Assembly: GCA_022865865.1 (NCBI GenBank)
Contig: JALHTN010000564.1
Span: 1 to 22,224 of the forward strand
Length of the DNA stretch: 22,224 nucleotides
Direction of reading: 5' to 3'
Source: Anaerolineales bacterium
Lineage (GTDB): Bacteria > Chloroflexota > Anaerolineae > Anaerolineales > UBA4823
In this document: in pieces, positions 15,991 through 22,224 of the stretch
Layout: each line of letters starts with the position of its first letter
How positions within the stretch are numbered: position 1 is the first letter of the stretch
The notes under the pieces: generated by a model
Told to the model about the DNA's origin: nothing
What the model saw: only the letters and a program-made list of their open reading frames with translations
The model's database searches: none
Position numbers and translations under genes: made by a program

Positions 15991-16147
15991 AAGCAAGTTA
16001 ATAAAACTCTTAGGTTATGCTTTTTCAGCAGTTCTCCACCTGGATGATCTCAAATTTCAGACCCCTTTGCCCATAAAATTCCTGGGGGCTGTAAATTACC
16101 CCGCGTCAAAGTGCTGCATTGATCGTCAAATTGGATAATTAAAATAA

Positions 16148-16176
16148 AACAGCGCGCCAAAACCTGGCGCGCTGTT
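16148..16176 (-). terminator. Rho-independent terminator of rpsA
   Basis: Perfect 12-bp GC-rich stem AACAGCGCGCCA (16148-16159) and TGGCGCGCTGTT (16165-16176) with a 5-nt loop, followed on the minus strand by TTTATTTT. It is 10 nt beyond the rpsA stop. Confidence 0.92.
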
Positions 16177-16186
16177 ATTAATTCCC

Positions 16187-18289
16187 TTATTCTTCGCTCT
16201 CAGATTCACCCGAATCTTCGTTCTGTGCCTCTGCTTCTTCAGAAGATTCCTCTTCCTCAGTCTCTTCTTCAAGTTCAGCGGGGGACTCGTCTTCGGTTTC
16301 AACTTCTACTTCTGTTTCTTCTGATTCGGATTCAACTTCATCAATCACATCTTCTGCGCTTTCTTCTAATTCTTCAACAGCAAATTCTGCATCGGCAGAT
16401 GTTTGCTCCTCTTCAACAGCAACAAGGCCAGTTTCATCTTCTATGACGATTTCTTCTTCAAGTTCAGTGGGGGACTCGTCTTCGGTTTCAACTTCTACTT
16501 CTGTTTCTTCTGATTCGGATTCAACTTCATCAATTACATCTTCTGCGCTTTCTTCTAATTCTTCAACAGCAGATTCTGCATCGGCAGATGTTTGCTCCTC
16601 TTCAACAGCAACAAGGCCAGTTTCATCTTCTATGACGATTTCTTCTTCAAGTTCAGCAGGGGACTCGTCTTCGTTTTCAACTTCTACTTCTGTTTCTTCT
16701 GATTCGGATTCAACTTCATCAATTACATCTTCTGCGCTTTCTTCCAATTCTTCAACAGCTGATTCTACATCGGCAGATGTTTGCTCCTCTTCAACAGCAA
16801 CAGGGGCAGTTTCATCTTCTATGACGATTTCTTCTTCAGCCTCAATCTCATCAACTTCAACGGAGGCGATCTCGTATTCGACAGGTTCCTCTTCAGCCTC
16901 AATCACTTCAGATTCAGGAAATGCAACCTCAGATTCAACAGGTTCCTGCTCAATTTCAGTCACTTCAACTTCATCAGCTGAAGATTCATCTTCGACAGAT
17001 TCTTCTTCAACCATGGATTCTGCCTCGATAACTTCTTCTTCTTCATCGCCATGGGTTTCTTCAACTACATCAGCCAGGGTCATCTTCCAATCAAAATCTG
17101 AGTAGGCTGGAGAGTCGACTTTTCGTAAACTCAATCCGATGCGGTGACGGTCAGGTTCAATCTTGATCACACGTAGGGTAACAACATCTCCTTCATGAAG
17201 CACTTCTTTCGGGTGTGTGACCCGTTGCTCGCTGATCTCGGAGATGTGAATTAGGCCTTCCAAGTCCTCATCCAAACGCGCGAAAGCGCCAAATTTGGTC
17301 AGGTGTGTGATGGTACCTTCAATCAGTTGACCTTCTTTCAAGTTTTCGACCTTTTTCATCCAAGGATCTTCTTGCAATTGGCGAATAGATAGCCCAATTC
17401 GTTTTCGATCCCGATCAACACCGATAACTTTAACCTCGACTTCCTGGCCAACATTGAGAACTTCTCGGGGGTGCTCGATTCTCTCCCAAGATATCTCGGA
17501 TAGGTGCACCAAACCATCTGCGCCATCGATATTCACAAATGCCCCAAAATCTGCTAAGCTGGTAACCCTTCCGGTACGAACATCGCCTTCAGATAGCTCG
17601 TCTAACAATCTTTCCTTGAGTGATTCACGGGTCTCTTGAAGAGCGGTGCGTTCCGACAGAATTAAACGTCGTCGCTCCCGGTCAACTTCTATAACGCTGA
17701 CGGTAATGGGTTCATCGACCATTTCTCCCCAACGTTGTTCTGGAGTATTCCCACTTGAGTCAATTCTCCGGAGCAAGCTTACCTGTGAGGCTGGAACAAA
17801 CCCCCTTAATTGGCCAACAGGAATGATCAAGCCTCCTTTATTGAAACCAATGATTTTTCCATCGTGGGTTTCGCCAGAGGCAAGCAACGATTCAGCAAAC
17901 AGCCAATCTTTCTCTTCAAGCGCACGGACAAAGGAAAGTATAACGTTACCAGTTTGATCTTCTGGAGTGACTACATAGACTGTAATCTCTTTTCCAATTT
18001 CTAATTGTTCTCGATACTCGGGGTCAATCTGGTCTATTTCTCGAGAAGGAATCACCCCTTCAGATTTTGTTCCAATACTGACTAAGATCTCGTTTTCAGT
18101 AACTCTGGCAACAGTGCCTTTGCGGATGTCCCCCTGGCGTGGCATATCTAACCCCAAGCCATCATCTTCTAGTAACTCTTCCATGGTCGAAGATTGTTCT
18201 TCTTGGTCGCTTGGTTGGGTTATTTCCTCTTCTGGTTGCTCGTTCTCGGTTGTAGCCTCCTGCCCGTCAAGGGCAAAATTTTGATTCAT
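16187..18289 (-). CDS. rpsA: Ribosomal protein S1 with long acidic repeat tail
   Basis: S1 binds mRNA on the small ribosomal subunit. Four S1 domains are visible at about 52-122, 138-213, 234-304 and 319-389. The third and fourth have the strongest signatures, SLADFGAFVNIDGADGLVHL and HLTKFGAFARLDEDLEGLIH. The acidic N-terminal 50 residues are probably disordered. Residues 400-700 are almost wholly Glu/Asp/Ser/Val/Ala; the part at about 487-676 is three near-identical 63-residue repeats. Four domains is usual outside proteobacteria, but the 300-residue tail is unusually long. A clear promoter (18325-18353) and terminator make it a single-gene unit. ATG 18289 has GGAG 11 nt upstream, a loose SD. 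RNA binding is expected from the domains; the tail's role is unknown. Confidence 0.92.
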   Translation of the reverse strand: MNQNFALDGQEATTENEQPEEEITQPSDQEEQSSTMEELLEDDGLGLDMPRQGDIRKGTVARVTENEILVSIGTKSEGVIPSREIDQIDPEYREQLEIGKEITVYVVTPEDQTGNVILSFVRALEEKDWLFAESLLASGETHDGKIIGFNKGGLIIPVGQLRGFVPASQVSLLRRIDSSGNTPEQRWGEMVDEPITVSVIEVDRERRRLILSERTALQETRESLKERLLDELSEGDVRTGRVTSLADFGAFVNIDGADGLVHLSEISWERIEHPREVLNVGQEVEVKVIGVDRDRKRIGLSIRQLQEDPWMKKVENLKEGQLIEGTITHLTKFGAFARLDEDLEGLIHISEISEQRVTHPKEVLHEGDVVTLRVIKIEPDRHRIGLSLRKVDSPAYSDFDWKMTLADVVEETHGDEEEEVIEAESMVEEESVEDESSADEVEVTEIEQEPVESEVAFPESEVIEAEEEPVEYEIASVEVDEIEAEEEIVIEDETAPVAVEEEQTSADVESAVEELEESAEDVIDEVESESEETEVEVENEDESPAELEEEIVIEDETGLVAVEEEQTSADAESAVEELEESAEDVIDEVESESEETEVEVETEDESPTELEEEIVIEDETGLVAVEEEQTSADAEFAVEELEESAEDVIDEVESESEETEVEVETEDESPAELEEETEEEESSEEAEAQNEDSGESESEE
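16262..16828 (-). repeat. Three tandem 189-bp repeats inside rpsA
   Basis: The copies start near 16262, 16451 and 16640, with exact 189-bp (63-codon) spacing, judged from the recurring AAGTTCAG and GGGGACTCGTCTTCG blocks. Copies 1 and 2 differ at about three positions by eye and copy 3 at a few more. The differences keep the frame. Confidence 0.9.
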
Positions 18290-18324
18290 GCGTTTTAATA
18301 CTCCGGGTTTATAAGGTAGGCTAC

Positions 18325-18353
18325 ATTATAAAAGCATATAGATAACTTGGCAA
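18325..18353 (-). promoter_or_regulatory. rpsA promoter
   Basis: On the minus strand TTGCCA (18353-18348), a 17-nt spacer and a perfect TATAAT (18330-18325), about 36 nt before the ATG. Confidence 0.75.
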
Positions 18354-18356
18354 CCT

Positions 18357-18385
18357 TTGTGATAATATTGGGACTCAGTTATAAT
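18357..18385 (+). promoter_or_regulatory. Promoter of the chelatase genes
   Basis: TTGTGA (18357-18362), a 17-nt spacer and a perfect TATAAT (18380-18385), 19 nt before the ATG at 18405. Its -35 is only 3 bp from the rpsA -35 on the other strand. Confidence 0.65.
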
Positions 18386-18404
18386 CACAAGCAAGAGGAA
18401 AGAA

Positions 18405-19499
18405 ATGCCCCCAATTTACCCATTTTCCGCCATCGTAGGCCAAGAACGGATGAAACGCGCCCTGGTTTTGAACGCAGTTGCGCCCCGAATCGGTGGAGTG
18501 CTGATCCGCGGCGAACGGGGTACCGCTAAATCTACGGCAGCGCGTGCCCTGGCGGCACTCCTGCCTCCTGTTCACGTGGTGAATGACTGTCGCTTCGGAT
18601 GTGACCCTGACCGCCCAACAACCTGGTGCACTGAATGCCGGGAGCGAGTCTCTGCTGATGAATCGCTGCCTTATGTATTACAGCCAACCCCTTTTATTAA
18701 TTTGCCCGTCTCCGCCACAGAAGACCGCGTCGTAGGAACCTTAGATATAGAAAAAGCGATCCAAAAAGGTGAAAGACATTTTGAACCCGGGGTGTTAGCG
18801 GCTGCCAACAGGGGCTTACTTTACATTGACGAGGTAAATCTGCTGGACGATCATGTTGTTGACCTGCTGCTTGACTCGGCTGCAATGGGAATGAACATCG
18901 TTGAAAGAGAAGGGATTTCCTTCTCCCACCCCTCCCGGTTCATCCTGGTTGGAACCATGAATCCAGAGGAAGGCGATTTACGCCCGCAACTGCTTGACCG
19001 CTTTGCGCTTTCAGTAGAAATTCTTGGCATCCGGGATGCCCGTGACCGGGTGTTGATCATGGAGCGTAATTTGGCTTTCGAGGCGGACGCCGACAGTTTC
19101 CGGGAAGAATGGCAAGTCAAAGAACAGGATTTATCACATCAAATTGAAGCAGCTCACCTGCTGCTTGACCAAGTTACTTATAGCCAGCGCGATTTACTTT
19201 CCATCGCCGCTCTAACCACCTCCCTCAATGTAGATGGACACCGCGCTGATTTGGTGATCTTGAAAACCGCCCGCGCACACGCTGCATTTGAAGGCCGTAC
19301 CGCAATCAACGGACGGGATATTGCCTTGGCATCAGAACTGGCTTTACCCCACCGGATTAAGCGGGGACCCTTCCAGCAGGCAGAGATCACGATGGAGGAT
19401 CTGCAAGAAAAAATCGAACAGCTCCAGGGTGGTGCAACGACCGGTGAGCCAGAACCCCTACCGGGCGAGACCGAAACCGCAGAAAAAAAAAAGGGCTGA
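18405..19499 (+). CDS. Mg/Co-chelatase AAA+ subunit (ChlI/BchI-like); zero-frame product of a probable frameshift gene
   Basis: AAA+ motor of a three-part chelatase that inserts Mg2+ or Co2+ into a tetrapyrrole. ATG 18405 follows AGAGGA by 5 nt. Of 364 residues, Walker A GERGTAKST is near 36-44, a four-Cys insertion (DCRFGC then CTEC, about 60-78) follows, Walker B LLYIDEVNLL is near 137-146, and the arginine-containing sensor region LRPQLLDRFALSVEI is near 193-207. The C-terminal helical bundle ends about 330 in an acidic Glu/Pro linker. The four-Cys insertion and lack of bch/chl genes fit the CobN-partner type of cobalt chelatase better than chlorophyll synthesis, by inference. It ends two codons after a slippery A AAA AAG, after which the -1 frame continues into the VWA gene. 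Confidence 0.9.
   Translation: MPPIYPFSAIVGQERMKRALVLNAVAPRIGGVLIRGERGTAKSTAARALAALLPPVHVVNDCRFGCDPDRPTTWCTECRERVSADESLPYVLQPTPFINLPVSATEDRVVGTLDIEKAIQKGERHFEPGVLAAANRGLLYIDEVNLLDDHVVDLLLDSAAMGMNIVEREGISFSHPSRFILVGTMNPEEGDLRPQLLDRFALSVEILGIRDARDRVLIMERNLAFEADADSFREEWQVKEQDLSHQIEAAHLLLDQVTYSQRDLLSIAALTTSLNVDGHRADLVILKTARAHAAFEGRTAINGRDIALASELALPHRIKRGPFQQAEITMEDLQEKIEQLQGGATTGEPEPLPGETETAEKKKG
19483..19493 (+). promoter_or_regulatory. Candidate -1 frameshift site (A10 run, A AAA AAG)
   Basis: Ten A residues (19483-19492) followed by G. In the zero frame the reading is GAA AAA AAA AAG GGC TGA, so A AAA AAG (19487-19493) is in the phase of the dnaX-type slippery heptamer, with the stop two codons later. 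The -1 frame is open from 19448 to 20443. No clear stimulatory SD or downstream hairpin was found; only a small GGAC/GTCC hairpin at 19532-19545 is seen. Transcriptional slippage or a homopolymer sequencing error would give the same picture. Confidence 0.65.
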
Positions 19500-19537
19500 A
19501 CCACGAAACTATTGAAGAAGGATCTGAGAAAGGACCA

Positions 19538-20443
19538 TTGAGTCCCGCCCCACAATCTGTTTTTGATTCAGGCAGCGCCTCATGGTGGGAAGGTGGTGAA
19601 AAAGCGAAGATCGGACAATCCTTCACCCCTCGCAAGATCGACTCCCCCTTAGATAAACTTTCCCGTAAAAAGAGTGGTCGCCGCTCACGCTCGCATACTG
19701 AGCGTAAACGTGGTCGCTATATTCGCGCCAGGCCCGCTGGGGGTAAGGCTATTGACCTGGCTTTTGACGCCACCTTCCGTGCGGCCGCACCTTACCAGAA
19801 ACGGCGCGATGAACAGCGTAAACACGTGGCGGTTGCTATTCAACCAATGGATTTTCAACGCAAAGTCAGGGTTAAACGCACCTCCAATTTAGTGCTCTTT
19901 GTGGTTGATGCTTCTTGGTCTATGGCCGTCGCGGAACGAATGGCCGCCACGAAAGGGGCCATCCTTTCCCTGCTGACCGATGCCTATCAGCGAAGAGACC
20001 GGGTGGGCCTGGTTGTCTTCCAAAAAGATCGCGCCACCATGGTCTTACCCCCAACCAACTCAATCCAACTCGCCCGCCGTGCCCTGGCAGATATTCCTGT
20101 GGGCGGTAAGACTCCCCTTTCCGCGGGACTATTCTTGGCCTATCAAACTATTGAAAGAGAAAAGGTTCTCCACCCGGATGTGCTGCCATTGGTCATTTTG
20201 CTTACCGATGGTGCAGGGAATGTCTCAATGAGCGGGTTGCCGCCACAGGAGGAGGCTCACAATGTCGCGGAAAGGATTGCAGATGATGAAATCCGCTCCG
20301 TGGTAATCAACATGGAACATGCTGCTTTTGACCAGGGTTTAGCACAGGGATTAGCAGAGCATCTCAAAGCCCCCTGCTACACGCTTAATGAACTCAAGGC
20401 GGAGAATCTATACCTGGCTGTACGTGAGGAGATGGGTGGTTAA
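19538..20443 (+). CDS. VWA-domain chelatase subunit (ChlD/BchD-like), probably made as a -1 frameshift extension
   Basis: The D-type half of the chelatase, which bridges the AAA+ ring and the large catalytic subunit. The only in-frame start outside the upstream gene is a TTG (19538) with AAAGGA just 3 nt away, which is poor. The frame is open back into the A10 run, so a 679-residue I-D fusion is the better reading. A basic linker GRRSRSHTERKRGRYIRA is followed by TFRAAAPYQKRRDEQRK and the VWA domain from about residue 115. The MIDAS motif is DASWSM: D, S, S are kept but the usual Gly is Trp. The rest, including GGKTPLSAGL and LVILLTDGAGN, is intact. The fusion resembles the I-D proteins of the putative cobaltochelatase family that work with CobN; no cobN is in the window. 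Confidence 0.85.
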   Translation: MSPAPQSVFDSGSASWWEGGEKAKIGQSFTPRKIDSPLDKLSRKKSGRRSRSHTERKRGRYIRARPAGGKAIDLAFDATFRAAAPYQKRRDEQRKHVAVAIQPMDFQRKVRVKRTSNLVLFVVDASWSMAVAERMAATKGAILSLLTDAYQRRDRVGLVVFQKDRATMVLPPTNSIQLARRALADIPVGGKTPLSAGLFLAYQTIEREKVLHPDVLPLVILLTDGAGNVSMSGLPPQEEAHNVAERIADDEIRSVVINMEHAAFDQGLAQGLAEHLKAPCYTLNELKAENLYLAVREEMGG

Positions 20444-20510
20444 TTTTCACAAAGACTCTGGCTACCCCAACTCCTAACTGAGATCGTATATCGATGTTGC
20501 CCATTCTTGC

Positions 20511-22019
20511 ATGAACAGCCTATTGAAACTCACTGCGTCATTGCTGGTTTTGTTATCCATTAGCATCGTGTCTTCCGGGTGCTCTCCCGGAGAGCCTGTC
20601 ACCACCATTCCAACCAGCATTCCAATAACCCCCAGCGCTGATGCGGTGATAGAAAATATACCTGGCGATACGCCCATCCAGGAAAACACAGCTGCGGCAT
20701 CTTCCCCTGAACCTGTCGAGTCCGATCAACCCCTGAGCAGATATACCCTCTCAGCAGTCCTGGATTATGACGCTCATATCTTACAGGCCGACCAGCAGAT
20801 CTCATATTTCAATAACACGGGGATTGAATTATCTGAGATTCTGCTGCTAATCGAGCCAAACAGGTATCCAAACGGGTTCTCTCTCAAATCCCTCTCCTGG
20901 GAAAGCGGAGATCCTGTTTCGGTATATTCCCTTAATGAAAACGAGATGGTCGTCTCCCTGGAAGAAAATCTTCAACCTGGCAGCACGATCGGAATAAACA
21001 TCTCGTTTACTCTCACCTTACCAAACCAAAATGCTCCTTATGGCTACACGGAGCGGCAGACCAATCTGGGGGATTGGTATCCTTATGTGCCACCATACAT
21101 CCCTGATACAGGATGGCTCGTGCGACCTGATGCTTTCTATGGAGAACATCTGGCATACGATATGGCTGAATTTGTGATCGAAATTCAGCTCTCTGAATCT
21201 TTCTCCGCCAGCGGGGGTGAGCTGATAATTGCTGCCAGCTCTTTACCTGAAATTGGTGATGGCGTTTACTATTACCAGCATGCCCCTGCCCGAAATTTCG
21301 CCTGGACGGTAAGCGATCTTTATCTCGAGCAAGAAACCCTAGCTGGTGATGTGCTGGTAAAAGCCTATTCTTTCCCTTTTCACCCTCAGGCCGACACGCC
21401 CGCATTAGAGGAAACCGCAAAAGCCGTCTCAATATTCAGCGAGGTTTTTGAACCATACCCCCACCAATCTCTTTCCGTTGTGGAAGCCGATTTTCTGGAT
21501 GGGATGGAGTATGATGGCCTGGTTTTCCTCAGCCATGCCTTCTACGATTACTATACCGGGGACCCGCAGAGCAACTTAACCATTATTGCTGCTCACGAAG
21601 TTGCCCATCAATGGTGGTATGGCTTAGTAGGAAACGATCAAGCGCTGGAACCCTGGTTAGATGAAGCATTAAGCACCTTTAGCGAAGTACTTTATTACGA
21701 GCAGGCTTATCCAGATCTTACTGATTGGTGGTGGGAAAACAGGATCTATTTTCACAGCCCTCAAGGTTGGGCTGACAGCACTATCTATGAAGCAGAGGGG
21801 TTTTATCCCTACCGGGATGCCGTATATTTGAGAGGGGCTATGTTCCTGGGCGAATTGCGCGAATTAATGGGGGCGGACGCTTTTCAGGAATTTTTGAGGG
21901 ACTATCTCTCCACCTTCCGATATCGCCAGGCAAGTGGTGATGATTTTTTCAACCTGCTGACAGAATACACATCCGCTGATATAAGCGGTTTAGTAGGAAG
22001 GTATTTTGTTCATCGCTAA
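20511..22019 (+). CDS. M1-family metallopeptidase lipoprotein
   Basis: A predicted exported aminopeptidase-like zinc enzyme. A signal peptide with lipobox SSGC gives lipidated C24, then a Thr/Pro/Ser-rich linker (about 25-75). The N-terminal beta domain (about 76-280) is like M1 enzymes. The catalytic part has GMEYD at 331-335 in place of the classic GAMEN exopeptidase motif, HEVAHQWWYGLVG with H362, E363 and H366, and E385 in WLDEALSTFSE, 18 residues after the second His as required for M1. At 502 residues it is shorter than full aminopeptidase N (about 850-900) and lacks the large C-terminal helical domain. The start has no SD. The following gene also encodes a lipoprotein. Substrate unknown; peptide scavenging at the cell surface is a guess. 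Confidence 0.9.
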   Translation: MNSLLKLTASLLVLLSISIVSSGCSPGEPVTTIPTSIPITPSADAVIENIPGDTPIQENTAAASSPEPVESDQPLSRYTLSAVLDYDAHILQADQQISYFNNTGIELSEILLLIEPNRYPNGFSLKSLSWESGDPVSVYSLNENEMVVSLEENLQPGSTIGINISFTLTLPNQNAPYGYTERQTNLGDWYPYVPPYIPDTGWLVRPDAFYGEHLAYDMAEFVIEIQLSESFSASGGELIIAASSLPEIGDGVYYYQHAPARNFAWTVSDLYLEQETLAGDVLVKAYSFPFHPQADTPALEETAKAVSIFSEVFEPYPHQSLSVVEADFLDGMEYDGLVFLSHAFYDYYTGDPQSNLTIIAAHEVAHQWWYGLVGNDQALEPWLDEALSTFSEVLYYEQAYPDLTDWWWENRIYFHSPQGWADSTIYEAEGFYPYRDAVYLRGAMFLGELRELMGADAFQEFLRDYLSTFRYRQASGDDFFNLLTEYTSADISGLVGRYFVHR

Positions 22020-22054
22020 ATGAAAACGGCTGAAATCTGCGCCGGCAAAATGCA

Positions 22055-22224
22055 ATGAGATCACATATAGATTTCTTCTCCCTGCCCCTACTGATTTTCA
22101 TCTTATCTGCCTGCGCCAACCAAACGCCAACCAGTATTTCGACCCAACAAGATGCCACAACAAAGACCAGCCCTCCAGCGGAACAAACCGCGACCCATAC
22201 ACCCCAAACATTCCCAACCCTCCA
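22055..22224 (+). CDS. N-terminus of another lipoprotein (3' end cut by window edge)
   Basis: ATG 22055 opens a frame with no stop to the window end (56 codons visible). It reads MRSHIDFFSLPLLIFILSAC, a signal peptide with lipobox LSAC and lipidated C20, then a Thr/Pro/Gln-rich linker. This is the same head design as the two zinc-peptidase lipoproteins. Only 35 nt separate it from the M1 gene, so co-transcription is likely and it could be a paralogue or partner. The SD is weak. The function cannot be told from the linker. Confidence 0.75.
   Translation, partial: MRSHIDFFSLPLLIFILSACANQTPTSISTQQDATTKTSPPAEQTATHTPQTFPTL

Larger units (their letters stand above)
15851..16186. other. 336-bp non-coding region between rpsA and clpC
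   Basis: No credible gene is seen here. From the clpC side it holds the clpC SD, two inverted repeats, a weak extended -10 (TGGTAAAAT on the minus strand, 15951-15943) and, at the far end, the rpsA terminator. Two copies of TTTGACG on the minus strand (about 16100-16130) may be -35 elements or operator half-sites. No CIRCE or full CtsR box is visible. Confidence 0.6.

Noticed and set aside
16262..16836. Regular repeats that might be a CRISPR array
   Set aside because: The units are 189 bp with no unique spacers and keep the rpsA reading frame with acidic protein repeats.
16443..17105. Long Ser/Thr-rich open frame on the plus strand
   Set aside because: It is the antisense reading of the Glu/Asp-rich rpsA tail; its low complexity mirrors that tail and no promoter or SD supports it.
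10337..20443. PucC-like transporter plus I/D chelatase as signs of phototrophy
   Set aside because: No bch, puf or chlorosome gene is present, and both families occur in non-phototrophs; the chelatase looks like the cobalt type.

Overview
The window looks like a chromosomal segment of a Chloroflexota bacterium, most likely Anaerolineae-like. This rests on gene content, not on a marker gene. Several secreted lipoproteins have a lipobox followed at once by a long Thr/Pro linker. There is a DUF6391-type protein, and the transcription units are short and mixed-strand. The visible promoter and operator signals are ordinary sigma70-type boxes and GAAC-N4-GTTC LexA boxes. No rRNA, tRNA, insertion sequence, prophage or CRISPR array was seen.

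Layout. 1-2535 (+): the 3' part of lipB, then two membrane-anchored proteins (FHA-TM and TPR-TM-NTF2-like). 2711-4243 (-): a lipoprotein with a gluzincin zinc site. 4307-4418: a composite palindromic intergenic element. 4461-6786 (+): a class V aminotransferase and an RlmD-type rRNA methyltransferase, both on SD-supported TTG starts. 6797-7971 (+): a compact promoter carrying two LexA boxes that drives two small genes, a FtsK/HerA-like ATPase with a degenerate Walker A and an 89-aa orphan. 7964-11671 (-): holA, a DUF6391 membrane protein, a MerR/BldC-type HTH regulator and a PucC-family MFS transporter. 11843-18289 (-): radA, clpC and rpsA, with a terminator after rpsA and another after clpC. 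18405-20443 (+): an AAA+ chelatase I-type gene and a VWA D-type gene linked by an A10 run containing the slippery heptamer A AAA AAG. 20511-22224 (+): an M1-type metallopeptidase lipoprotein and the beginning of another lipoprotein.

How the genes fit together. Much of the window is housekeeping: lipoylation, rRNA modification, DNA polymerase clamp loading, recombination, proteolysis and translation. Two places go beyond that. One is the LexA-box cassette at 6797-7971, a candidate undescribed SOS-induced two-gene system whose 3' end overlaps holA tail to tail. The other is the chelatase locus, which looks like a programmed -1 frameshift gene giving a 364-aa I-type subunit and a roughly 679-aa I-D fusion. 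A homopolymer sequencing error is the competing explanation there.

Other patterns: two genes (radA and the zinc lipoprotein) have TATAAT exactly 6 nt before their ATG, which suggests leaderless mRNAs. Several genes start at TTG with strong SDs. The S1 protein has a 300-residue acidic tail built partly from three nearly identical 189-bp tandem repeats.
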